Shown here piece after piece: positions 36,129 through 47,490 of a stretch of DNA of 64,000 nt; the first letter of the stretch is position 1, and the number at the start of each line of letters is the position of its first letter. Source of the DNA: Gordionus sp. m RMFG-2023 (Eukaryota; Nematomorpha; Gordioida; Chordodea; Parachordodidae); the NCBI RefSeq assembly GCF_954871325.1, contig NC_088776.1:48936569-49000568 (forward strand), given 5' to 3'. The position numbers and the translations under genes were made by a program. The notes below the pieces were generated by a model. The model saw only the letters and a program-made list of their open reading frames with translations, did not search any database and had not been told where the DNA came from.

Positions 36129-36999
36129 GTCCTATTTAGATTATTTTTATGATTAAATGTTTTGAATATATAATGTATTATGCACAGACCCCCATTAACT
36201 ATGAGTATGATAAACTAATTAATATATGCTTATAACTTATAACTTGGCTTGATTATTATTCTTTATATTATAACATAATAAAAAATAAAAATAGTTTCTT
36301 TATTCTTATAATGAATAAATTTTATATTTGTAAAAGGTAATTTGATAAGATGTGCATAAAATGGTATAAAGTAAAATAGATAAATTTTGCATTTTATAAG
36401 TTGAGTTTTGTAATTATGCATCATCCTCTTATTTACTATATAATATAATATAAATGAAATGAAATAAATATATGTGTTCACACCAAACCTAATTAACTTC
36501 AATCATGAAGACAGTGAGAGCAAAATTTTTATCAGGGTTTAAGAGATGCAATTTTTCGATTGAGGACCCAGAAAAAGAATCACCCCCCCCCCTCCCCTTA
36601 AATAAACCCTTAGTAAAATTTGGTTATAAATATTTTTCTATTTGCATCGTAAAAAAATGAAATACTTGTTGTACATCAAATTATCTCTGCATGTACAGAC
36701 AGTGAAAGGGTAAACTTTTTATAAGGTTTAGAAAAGTAAATATCTCTCCCACTTTTATCCTTAAGTTTAGAACGACCGTGAAATAAACCACACTACTGTC
36801 CTGCTTCTTTTTTTAGTAAAAATTTATTTTCAAAAAATCTATGCTTATGAATTTTTTTTAGCTTAGAGGGCCCGGGGACAAGGCTCGTTCTTTAGTATAT
36901 ACAGTGGCATAGACAAGGGGCGGCCAACTTAATATTTTAGTTAGAAATATATTCTCTAAGTCTCGAGATTTAGTTAATAGATGTTCAAACTTTTGTGCC
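36129..36999. other. AT-rich stretch without a supported gene
   Basis: Holds a C run at about 36581-36598 and a GC-richer scrap at 36865-36930 (gggcccggggac, cagtggcatagacaaggg) resembling a hAT terminus, unpaired. Confidence 0.35.
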
Positions 37000-37015
37000 G
37001 GTTACATGTCAATAC

Positions 37016-37370
37016 CGCGAAAATTTTAGCGCGAAATGTATTATCGCGAATGCATTATCGCGAATGTCCATTACCGCGAAAAGATATATATAGCGAATGC
37101 ATTACAGCGAATGCATTATCGCGAATATAATATAGCGAATGCATTATTGCGAATGCATTATAGCGAATATAATACAGCGAAAATATTATAGCGAATGTAT
37201 TAGCGCGAATGTAATACCGCGAAAATGTTATCGCGAATGTATTATAGCGAATACACTACAGCGAATGCATTAGAGCGAATGTATTATAGCGAATGCATTA
37301 TAGCGAATGCATTATAGCGAATGCATTATAGCGAATGAATTATCGCGAATGCATTATCATATCGCGAATG
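37016..37370 (+). repeat. Left minisatellite, 14-bp unit
   Basis: Roughly 25 copies of gcgaatgcattata and variants (tatcgcgaat, tacagcgaat, tagagcgaat). Variation is mostly in the base pair before GCGAA. Confidence 0.9.
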
Positions 37371-37621
37371 GAGTTTCATGAAAGTTACAATTTTATATTT
37401 ATCGACTTTTCGACTGACTTAGTTGAATCTGAAAATTAAGTTAAAATGGGGATTGGCTCTAAAAACATTTTTTTATTGAAATTAAGGCTAAGGCTTTTCT
37501 TTTTTTTGACTCAAAATATATAATAAAGATTCTAAGTAATAATATAGATTTCTCTTTTTCATCTAATCATTTTAAATATTAAACATCAAGTTTTTTCTTT
37601 TTAATTTATTGAAAACTTGTA

Positions 37622-38554
37622 GGGGAGAACGGGGTTATGGCGAACCCTAAAGGCAAACCTTAAGAAAATTATAAGTACTTTATCATTTTTAATAAAAAAT
37701 ATCTCATTTTGTTCAGCTCTATTAGTTTTATGATATGTTTATATTTCAAAAATACATTTCTAATAATTTTTTCAAAATATCATTTTTCCTGGATTTTTTT
37801 TGGTAACCGAGTGAACCCTACCCGGGGACGAACAAGCCCTTGGTCGAGGCTATTATAAACTCTGCTTAATTTTCCATATATAAAAGTTATATATTTTTTT
37901 ATTAGGATATATTTAATGATTTAAAACATAAAAGTGTTATATAAAATCATTTAAAACATTCACAATCTTTGCAAATAAAAAAACAATAAAATAGCAAAGC
38001 CATGTAACTAATAACTGACATTGAAAGCAGTCTTGATTGTTATGCTTGATATAATTTATTTGTATACCAAACAATTATTTATCATATCTTTTAGTTGGTC
38101 TCTCTCTCTCCTTGGCTTTTTTTTCCATGTCAAATTTTTAAAAAATAGCAAAAAAATAAGGTTCGACCTAACCCCATAAAAATAGCCCCAGTAGCACTAC
38201 TTTGATTAAGATCATATTTTGAAGTATTTATATTATCAATTTTGTTCGGGTAAATTGTTATTCTATAAAATAGGATTTTTTCTTTTATATAAGATAATTT
38301 TTGTGTGGTAAAATTGTATATTAATCTTTATTTTTGAAAAATAGTAAAAGTGTAAAAAGTTACGTTTGAAGGTACGAATATTATAAAGCATTATAAAAAT
38401 TCTTCAAGCGGTCCGATAGAAATAAAAATTATAGCCGCATATGCAATATATAAGTATATAGTTTTGGTAAAAAATTATCTCTTAGAGTTTAATACTCTAG
38501 AAAATAAAGTTACTCTCACTATAACCCTGGGTTCATTATAACACCGGTCTCCCC
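37622..38554. mobile_element. Nested Tc1/mariner-like MITE flanked by TA
   Basis: Starts ggggagaacggggttatggc and ends accggtctcccc, flanked by TA on both sides. The right subterminal zone (ataaccctgggttcattata) mirrors the left (gggttatggcgaaccc). 933 bp, no coding signal. Inserted inside the foldback-like element. Confidence 0.75.
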
Positions 38555-38989
38555 TAATTATGGGCATTATAAATTTTTTAGCTTTAGCTGATAACATAAA
38601 ATAATATCACAAAGTTCTTTCCAAAAGTGTCTTACTTTGTGGAATAAACAAAAAATGTCTACCAATATGGCAGGTAACATCAAGAAATTGGGTAGGTATC
38701 TGATAAATTCTAGTGGAATTCGTATTACGAATCTATGGTTTTGCTTGATAAAATCTTAGTTGAAAAACAAAAGGAGCTTGATGAGTTATATGATAACCAT
38801 GGGGTTAGCTTGGTGAACTGGATTAATATTCCACTTTTTCCTAGAGAATTCAGGAATTAAACTTGATTCCAATTTTTCTTCTCATGTCAAAATTTTATCA
38901 TTATCAGATCTTTGATAAAATACATAATTTAGAAAATTATCGTATGTTATATTGTTAGTGGTATTTAATAATGAGATTTGTTTAATAAT

Positions 38990-39210
38990 GCCAAAATATT
39001 TTATGTTATAGTTTATGAATTTGAAGATATCTTTAAAAATATATATGTCCGACTACATTTTTTTATCTTAATTTTTAAAAGCCACTTTATAAAATTTAAA
39101 ATATTTTGTTTTTATGTTATAGTTTATGAATTAAAGGAAATCTTTAAAAATATATATGTACGACTACATTTTTTTTATCTTAATTTTCTAAAAACCACTT
39201 TATAAAATTA
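38990..39210 (+). repeat. Tandem duplication, ~111-bp unit
   Basis: atgttatagtttatgaatt ... aaaaatatatatgt-cgactacattttttt ... ccactttataaaatt occurs twice, with starts at about 39003 and 39114. A few differences. The 75-codon open frame across it is a by-product. Confidence 0.75.
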
Positions 39211-39469
39211 TATATTTTGAGAATATTAAGACAGGAGATTTCATAAAAAACGAATGACACGTTTCGGAGTTAATAAGATTTCAAAACGCGACGTTTTTTA
39301 GCCGCCCGGTAAATAATCAAAATTTTTGATCTCATTATCAACTTTCTTCCAATAGTAGGAATAGGGCTAGTAGTCGTTTTTGTCAATATCATCATAAGCT
39401 TGACAATTTATAATTGAATTTATTAAATACCATGAGATAGCCCAACAAACACTTAACTTAAGTTATACA

Positions 39470-39875
39470 TTAATAAATATTTTTAATATTTTATAATTTA
39501 AGATTGATTCTAGTAAAAGTTAATTTTTGCCCCAACAAGCCCCAAACCCCAGGCTTGTAGATTACATTGGTTTATTAAGTCTCCTATAGGATAATTGTTA
39601 TCAATAATACACCATTTGTATATAAATAATTCATAAAAAATTTCAAAATGTGATATTTTATTTTAAAAAATGTTTAAGTTTTAATGAATTTTTTAATTTT
39701 TTTTCTAATTCTTTTGATTATCAACCACCAGAAAAAGTGAAAGTTAAAGGGAAAAAAATAGAATTTAAAGCATAAATAGCCAATGAATACTTATTATATC
39801 ATATTTTTAAGCATAATATAATTAATTCGACCTAATTCTACTAGCCCCTAGTTACTGATATGATTAACCCTTTAG
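39470..39875 (+). repeat. Left arm of ~400-bp inverted repeat
   Basis: From ttaataaatattttta to ctgatatgattaaccctt. It is matched inverted at 40472-40882, with shared blocks such as ccccaacaagccccaaaccc, taagtctcctataggataat and ggcta-ttagcccctagttactg. Identity by eye is about nine tenths. Confidence 0.85.
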
Positions 39876-40471
39876 AAAATAATATTAAAGCATAATTAAA
39901 ATGTTTTTCACTATAATATAAAACGGCATAAAAATATGGATTTGTGGCCTTCTGTCTCTCTTAAAGTTGAAATTGTTTTAAACCGTATCATGAATAATAA
40001 ACCAATTTGCACAGTGAGATTTAGAAATAATTAAATAGACAGAATATGAAATTAAAAAAATCTTCTTTTCCCATTTCAGAAAGTCTCATAATCATTATGT
40101 TTAAAAATATTTATTGTAGGCATTCCCTTTCAGGCAGAATAATATGATTTGAAAATAACTTACAAAATATTAAATTTGAACTAAATTCACATATCATATC
40201 ATCTCTATTGAAACCACCAAAATATATAATTAAATATATTTTTTATCATTTTAAGATTTATATTTGAAACAGGAGTTGGCATTTATTATTATTAAATTTA
40301 ACAATGTTTAAATTTAAAAAAGATAAGATTTTATGTTTCAAAGCTATAAAATTAATAATTTTGACGATTACAAAAGATTTAATAAGATAGAGGTCTCAAT
40401 CCAATGTTCCCCTTCATCTAATCTTATTTAAAAAAATTTAAAATTATCAACATATTTTTTTAGCCTTGGAA

Positions 40472-40882
40472 AGGGTTAATCATATCAGTAACTAGGGGCT
40501 AGTAGAATTAAGTCGAATTAATTATATTATGCTTAAAAATATGATATGATATAATAAGTATTCATTGGCTATTATCTTTAAATTCTATTTTTTTCCCTTT
40601 AACTTTCACCTTTTCTGGTGGTTGATAATCAAAAGAATTAGGAAAAAAATTAAAAAATTCATTAAAACTTAAACATTTTTTAAAATATAATATCACAATT
40701 TGAAATTTTTTATGAATTATTTATATACAAATGGTGTATTATTGATAATAACAATTATCCTATAGGAGACTTAATAAACCAATATAATCTACAAGCCTGG
40801 GGTTTGGGGCTTGTTGGGGCAAAAATTAACTTATATTAGAATCAATCTTAAAATATAAAATATTAAAATATTTATTAATAGG
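40472..40882 (-). repeat. Right arm of ~400-bp inverted repeat
   Basis: Inverted copy of 39470-39875, separated from it by about 600 bp of unrelated AT-rich DNA. Its outer edge lies about 120 bp from the right minisatellite. Confidence 0.85.
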
Positions 40883-41002
40883 GTCTTTTGTAAAACGACT
40901 TAATCTAATCGTTAAAAAAATTGAGTATACCAAATTCCACATATTTTTTATATAATTTTGTCAAATATAAATCACTATTGCATTGTGATAATGTTAGTTG
41001 TA

Positions 41003-41605
41003 ATGCATTCGCGATATTGCATTCGCTATGATGCATTCGCGATAATGCATTCGCTGTAATGTATTCGCTCTAATACATTCGCTATGATACATTTGCGATA
41101 ATACATTCGCTGTAATGCATTCGCTATAATGTTTTCGCTGTAATGCATTCGCTATAATGCATTCGCTATAATGCATTCGCTATAATGCATTCGCTATAAT
41201 GCATTCGCTATAATGCATTCGCGCTAATATATTAGCTATAATAAATTCGCTATGATGCATTCGCGATAATGCATTCGCGGTATTACATTCGCTATAATGC
41301 ATTCGCTATAATGTTTTCGCGATGCATTCGCTATAATGCATTCGCGCTAATATATTCGCTATAATACATTCGCTATGATGCATTCGCGATAATGCATTCG
41401 CAGTATTACATTCGCTGTAATGCATTCGCTATAATTATTTCGCGGTAATGCATTCGCTATAATGCATTCGCGCAAATATATTCGCTATGATACATTCGCT
41501 ATAATGCATTCGCGGTAATGCATTCGCTATAGTATCTTTTCGCGGTAATCGACATTCGCGATAATGCATTCGCGATAATACATTTCGCGGTAAAAGTTTC
41601 GCGGT
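41003..41605 (-). repeat. Right minisatellite, 14-bp unit, inverted
   Basis: About 40 copies of the 14-bp unit on the minus strand (plus-strand form gcattcgctataat). Longer than the left array, so the two ends have evolved separately in copy number. Confidence 0.9.
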
Positions 41606-41784
41606 ATTGACGTGATACGCTTTGTGCCAACCTATGAGCAAAATCTTAAGGCTTGCATAATAAATTTCCTAATAAAATATTGAGTTAACTGTTTTTAAAA
41701 ATCGGCTCAAAATGAGCCGTTTAACAACACTAATTTTAATTAAAAGAAAAATTGTTTAATCTGATAAAGATGAACAACAAGCTT

Positions 41785-42003
41785 TTATTTTCTTTTGCCG
41801 GTTGAGTCTGAATTGTTGATTACACTTAAAAACACAAGAGGATATTCAGAAAATCTCAGAGTTTTACTCTGATGATTATCAGGATCGTATGCTAAGTTAC
41901 TTTGTGATGTCGAATATTGGTATAAAAATCTAGAGTACTCTTTGAGACCAAAAAATGCTTTGTACTCCTTTTCCATGTGTAATTGCACTTTATAATCCCT
42001 GCC
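41785..42003 (-). CDS. Possible terminal exon of an unknown host gene
   Basis: Minus-strand open stretch after a plausible acceptor (gatattag). It reads RDYKVQLHMEKEYKAFFGLK ... SNLAYDPDNHQSKTLRFSEY ... NNSDSTGKRK, then a stop. The composition is balanced and unlike the Ile/Asn/Lys-rich chance frames around it, and the tail is basic. No upstream exon was found and no family recognised. It could also be a transposon remnant, since it lies 165 bp outside the foldback-like element. Confidence 0.35.
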   Translation of the reverse strand, partial: GRDYKVQLHMEKEYKAFFGLKEYSRFLYQYSTSQSNLAYDPDNHQSKTLRFSEYPLVFLSVINNSDSTGKRK

Positions 42004-42005
42004 TA

Positions 42006-45000
42006 ATATCAAAACATTGTTTTTTTTATTTTCGCTACCTCACCGATGTGCCTGCACTAATAAAAGGTTTTTTTCAACTTTGAAAAGGTTAAAAACCTAT
42101 TAAAAAAATAGTACCATGAAAACCGTTTAAGTGGATTAGCCTTATTAAACATTTATAAAGAGATTATTCTAGATAATTAGCAAAAGCTCAGAGAAAAGTG
42201 GATCTCTCTTTATTTCAAATCATATAATTGCAATATGATTATAATATGTGTTTGTCATAAAATTTTTATATGCAAAAACTTAATTATAATAAATTCTTTG
42301 TCATAATATTTATATATCTTTTATATTATACTATTTTTAATAAAAGTATTGCATTTGTAATAAGAGTTATTTATATTTAGATAATATAATCATTTGTATT
42401 AATTATAATTGTTAAATTATATTTCTTTAAATACCGTTATGTGCAACAAGAATTACTCATATTTTATTGTAATTATATATTTTTAAAAATACAGTTTTAT
42501 TTACAATAAATTTTTAACATAATAATCTGTATATACATTTTGAAATTTATTTTATTGTATATTATCATTAAAATAAATACATAGTTAAATAAAGGGATGT
42601 GTCTATATAAACAGGGGAGTTGGGGAGGGGGTATGTTTGTCTCTATATATTTTTCATTAGGTAGAGATAGACGAGAGTAGGGAGTAAAGAAATTTGGGGA
42701 TAGGGCTAAGTTTAGACGTGTTGCCGCCATCTTTTTTTCTCGCAAGTAGAATTTGCCTAGATAAAAATAAAAATCCAAATTAGCCAATAAAAATGAAATC
42801 AAAATCTATCAAAAAAAAAAGATAATCCTAACAAAAAAATATTTAAATGAGCAAAATAAAATACAAATCAAATCCTTTACATTTTTACCCCCTTCCCTTA
42901 ACTAATGACGATATCGTAATAACTCATTACCCTCCACTTCAACGACGATCTTGAGTCAACACCCCCTCTGAGGAGAATCGTTATGATACTTCGATACTTA
43001 TACATGATTTTTTATTTTTGTCAATACCAGCTCTACTGAATTCATTTTGTTTACAGGTGAAGTTTCTTTTAGAGGGCAGACTTTTTTAACAATATGATCT
43101 TAAAGGTAAATTAATTAATCAATCATAACCCATATTTATACAAGATATTTAGGTAATAATTTATCAAAAATAAATTTATTTAAAAAATATCAGGGTCTGA
43201 AATATTAGTTCTCGCATAAATTTGTGTTCAAATTATAAAATGGTGTGAAAATATTATGAAAATAAACAAATGTTGAAAACGAATAGTTCACTATTTGTAT
43301 TCGTTCTTGAATAGGCATAATGTTGAGGGTAACTCATACTAATATGAATTAACCGTGAAGAAAAAGTGATAGTGAGCAGCACAATATGCTACAACATTAG
43401 GGATCTACATGGTGCTAAGCCAAGCCTGCAGACCGGATAACATGTTGAAAACATTTTTCGGGCCGAATTACTTGTATGAAATATTCCTAGGAACCGAGCC
43501 GCCTAGGATTTCGCTAAAATTTTTTAAAGCTTAAATAATAATAAAAAAATTCCAAAGTATTATTACGGGCTGGGTAACTTGTACAAATTTTTTTAAGAGT
43601 AGAGCCGGGCTAAAAATTTTACAGGCCTGGAGTCTAAAGAGCCTTTTAAAAATTCTTAGCATTCTGATCTCTAGGCTACATAGCCTTTAAAGGTCTTGTT
43701 TTCTTTGCAAAACCATAGTGAAAATTAACATTCTTTTCTAATAACCACAATTGTAAATGGAAACTCTCAGGGAGGTCTGCAAATGTCAAAAGTTTTAGGC
43801 TCAGCCCGGCACAGTTGGAATTAAATTTTTGTCTGACTCGATCAGGTATTTTTCACTAAGGTTAACCGGCCCGGTTTTAAAATTTCTTTTAAAAACGAGG
43901 CCTAAACCGAAAAATCTGTTGTTGAACACTAAAATAAACAACTATTTATAATTTTGGGAAGTGTTTAAATTAAAAACACTGTAATTTATGAATTATCACT
44001 TCTCCGAAGTATCAGAATTCATCCAATATATATATCATCGCCTGAGAATTTGATTATTCTTATCCACTTTTTGTCAAAAATGACTTATTGTAGGTAAGAG
44101 TAAATCAATTTAAGGATTTAAAACTGTCTATTGTTGCCTTTGGTGTTCCCTGATTCGATAAATAAAATGATGCTAGAAGCATAGTGAGGTATAATGTTTA
44201 CAGATACTTATTCTATATGGAAGGTAAATGCAGAAGTCAAAAAATAGTGGGTGAAAATATGTTGGAAAATAAAATTATATAATCCAATGGAGGGCAGATA
44301 GTTAGCATGTGGTAAACTATAAATAGAAATGTTGGATTAGGGTTGCAAAATGATATCTTAAAGTAATTTGAGCGAAACGAAAATTGTTTGAATAAAATAG
44401 AGAATAAAAGAAACTTTCAGAAATGTGTTCAAAAACTGAAACCCGAAATTTATAAGATGGCGATCATGGCCCAACAAATAAGAAGGAGACATTTTTTTCT
44501 GAATTGTAATCGAACACTATAAAATATATAAAAAGAGCAGCAATGCTGACTGGTTCTAATAGACTAAATTTTATCTATTATAAATGATTACTTTACAATT
44601 GAAACTGTTAAAATGCAAATCGGTTATCCCTTAAACATTATTATACAAATCTTAATCGGTTAGGTGAGAACCAGCAGATAAAGCGAAGGTTCTAAAGTCC
44701 CTTTTATATTTATTCATAATGTTTAACAGTCGAAAAACTTATTAAATGAATAAAATTAAAAGCTAAATTTATAAATTAAAAGAAGGAAATGAAGTATGTC
44801 AATCTCTAAAAAAATAAGAGAAATCATGAATAAATTAAAAGTATTTCTTAATTGCGAAATATCGGATAAATGCAAAAAAGAATGAGCTTTCTCCCCAATG
44901 CTTTGCAATTAAATCGTTTCAACTGTATTAGTCTATGATGGAATATTGCTACAATGTTTTAAATCCGTGACATTTCAACGCAACACATTTCTTTGGGAGA

Positions 45001-45702
45001 TTAGCATGACTCATACCAGCATATAAAGATTTCTGGCACATTTTGCCTTGTCCACAAAATATTTTCAATGTCAACTCCAAAATTGGCCTAATTCAAAGCT
45101 TTAGAAAATATTTCAAAATCATGGAATATTTTGCCCAAATTAGCCACTCCAAAAATCTTTGTATGAATAATGTTAAACCCGTTTTTTATATGTCAAACAG
45201 ACATTTTTAACTTGAACATAAAATTATATAAATGATAGTTTTCATTTGTTTAAAGCTAGACAAACAGTTTCAGCTTGGGTTCAACAATTTTTACACTATA
45301 GTAATTATATTTTTACTTATTAGCTGTATAAATTAAAAATGATTCTGATTTTAAATTAATAGTAAAGGATTTTTCTAAAATTTTAACACCAATCCAATTA
45401 TTTTTCTAAGAGATCTGCAAAGCCTGAAAAATTTACAAATATCCTGGCCCGTTAAGATTTTTGAAAAATCAGGCAACCCATTAAAATTTTATGAGAAGTC
45501 TGAGCCACTCAGTTAAAATTATTGGCCATCATATTTTTAATTTCTTTATCCTTTTTCCCTAATATCAATTAAGGCTGCCCCATCACAAATTTGCCTGTTT
45601 TAATAAATATCATTTTAAGCTAATAAATTTTTTCCCCTTCAACCCCAAAATGTATACAATATATCATTGTAAAGAAAAATTTAAAGAGGAATTAGTAAAA
45701 CT
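42006..45702. other. Gene-poor stretch with unpaired transposon-end-like scraps
   Basis: No gene supported. GC-richer blocks at 43410-43660 and 43740-43900 (gccgggct, ggcctggag, ggcccggtttt) look like hAT subterminal repeats, and 45400-45540 is similar. One MITE terminus lies at about 44035. On the minus strand at 42720-42733 sits aagatggcggc, opening a 93-codon frame (MAATRLNLALSP) of doubtful meaning. Confidence 0.4.
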
Positions 45703-45930
45703 TCAGTTTTTGCAACGGTCGGGTCCTTTTTTTCTAAAATGAGACTGGAGCGATGGACCATTAAGTCAAGTGAGACCAAAACGTGGGGCCGTCGATCCAG
45801 TCCGGCCCCATCTAAAATATGTTTTTGAAGCTATAAGTTTTATTCTGCATTAAATTAATTAAAAATGAAATGTGTTTAATTATCAACATTTTAATTATAT
45901 CATCAAATCATTTTTATTATAAACAATTTT
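45703..45930 (-). repeat. Inverted partial copy of the 22030-22261 element end
   Basis: On the minus strand this reproduces the right terminus of the outer element at 20055-22261: tttgcaa-ggt end, gtccatcg and gtctca words, then aagctataagttttattctgcattaaatt on the plus strand. The far end was not found. Confidence 0.65.
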
Positions 45931-46656
45931 GATTTCACATCAATTAATAAATTCCTAGTTAAAAAAAAGTTTGGATTCAGTAAAATTTTGAGAGTTGGTT
46001 CCGCTGTTTTTATGGGAATGCTTCATGATTATTTAAAACTACAAATTACGGGTTTTTTAAATGACTATTTCTATTCTTTTAATTAATAATTTGAATTTAA
46101 ACCAATACATATAGAAGAAATAGAAAATATTATTCAAACTAATACCAATATTTTAGGCCCATACCAAACAATATTTCATTAATCTTGGGTTTTTAATATT
46201 GGTTCCCAGCATTAATCATAACTATAACTAGGTTTATTTGATGCAATTTTTATTCATATATTTACAATTTTGAGCTTTCAATTTGATATATATGCATAAT
46301 TTACTTGTGCTTGAAGAATATTAAAATATCTATAGACATATTTTACATGTTTTCCCAGAATTATCCTTTCTAAAAAATTGTATAATTCTTTAACATCTTT
46401 CAAATTTGAATTTGATCCATTTTTTTCATTTGCACTTATAACAATTAATCTAATCTAATATTTAAAATAGTATTCATTTAATAAAAATTAAGATAGACTT
46501 TTTAATTTTTTAATAAAATTAAATCTATATATTACTCAATAGAATTATAAATGAAATTAAAGGGCAATTAAAAAATTTATTTTTAGCTCAAGGAGATATT
46601 AAGTAGCCATTAAAAAAATATTTGCTTCAGGGGGCTATTCGAATTTTTCATGTGGC
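45931..46656. other. AT-rich, contains one hAT-family terminus
   Basis: At about 46560-46690, ttcagggggctattcgaattt and gagcccctgcgcccccccc match, in inverted orientation, the left terminus of the element at 55553. No gene. Confidence 0.5.
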
Positions 46657-47141
46657 TTGAGCCCCTGCGCCCCCCCCGTGGATGCTAAAAATTATATTGA
46701 TTCCATTAATATATTAAAAAATAATAGAAGCGATAATTCTTTTGATTTGATTAGAATTAAGGCTGAAAAACTTTTATCAAAATTTAATCTCACTCCCCAC
46801 AAATCATCAAGGGTACTTAAAACGCCTATAAATTTTTACGATTTTTTAATAGAGACCAAATACAATTTGTGAAAAAAACTCCAATTAGAGTTCTTTAAAA
46901 AGGAATTATTATGAAATTATTGATAGTTTGTTTTGATCGTTTTTTAGATAGATTTACACAAGATGACTATAATCTTCTATCATGTTTTAATACATTGTCC
47001 CATTTTAACCCTTTTATATCAGATAAATTGGCCCTATTTCAATCATTAAATTTAAATATGGAAACGTTACATCATGAAATAAAAATAGATAAAGAATTAT
47101 TAGCTAAGTTAAAGAAACACATAGTTTTGAAAATATCCTAA
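46657..47141 (+). pseudogene. Internal fragment of a hAT transposase (52-kDa repressor type)
   Basis: Two adjacent frames, 46657-46872 and 46911-47141. The first has IRIKAEKLLSKFNLTPHKSS and LKTPINFYDFLIETKYNL. The second has LIVCFDRFLDRFTQDDYNLL, LSHFNPFISDKLALFQSLN and a charged helix. The order (AE-L, P-R-R-N, YY-L-, LD-L--RF, L-P) is that of the region before the dimerisation tail in TTF/52-kDa-repressor-type hATs. A stop and a frame change separate the two parts. Probably the same group as the tail at 25525. Confidence 0.55.
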
Positions 47142-47290
47142 ATATTATGTATTAAAAAAATATCATCGGCATTTAAGAATAGAATTATTAACTGCAGAAG
47201 TTAAAGAAACACAGAATTTTGAAAATATCCTAAATATTATGAATTAAAAAAATATCATCATGCATGTAAAGAATTGTATATATGCTACTC
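47108..47290 (+). repeat. Tandem duplication, 92-bp unit
   Basis: gttaaagaaacaca ... ttgaaaatatcctaaatatt occurs at 47108 and 47200 with few differences. It duplicates the end of the hAT fragment. Confidence 0.75.
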
Positions 47291-47476
47291 AACAGCCATC
47301 GTCATTAGGGTATCAATGGCTTCTTGTGTGGCCTTTTCTCTACAATAAAGAGTTCTATCGAGTCCTAGAAAGTCAAAGAAAGATTAACATAAGCAAAATT
47401 TAGTATTGATAGCTTATGAAAAAAAAAATAACACAAAATTTTTCCTTTAATTGATTTATGTTAAAATTTAAAAATC

Positions 47477-47490
47477 GTATTATTTTGTAT
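47477..47490 (+). repeat. LINE target-site duplication (3' side)
   Basis: gtattattttgtat, repeated exactly at 48997-49010 on the other side of the LINE. Confidence 0.8.

Larger units (their letters stand above)
37000..41620. mobile_element. Foldback-like element with minisatellite terminal inverted repeats
   Basis: The left end ggttacatgtcaataccgcg and the right end, read on the other strand, gcgtatcacgtcaataccgc are followed in both cases by the same head (cgcgaaatgtattatcgcg, cattaccgcgaaaagata) and then by arrays of a 14-bp unit gcgaatgcattata. The arrays are therefore inverted at the two ends. Both ends are flanked by tttgtgcc, a probable 8-bp target duplication. Inverted ends built from tandem repeats are the hallmark of Foldback elements (Drosophila FB, Galileo), and MULE-related elements can do the same. 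No transposase was recognised inside; the interior carries a nested MITE and other repeats. 4621 bp. Confidence 0.8.

Noticed and set aside
37016-41605. CRISPR-like array
   Set aside because: Short regular repeats, but the 14-bp units are head-to-tail with no unique spacers, the genome is eukaryotic, and the arrays form the inverted ends of a transposon.
40994-41641. Minus-strand open frames rich in NALQRMHYSECI-type repeats
   Set aside because: They are translations of the 14-bp minisatellite, not proteins.
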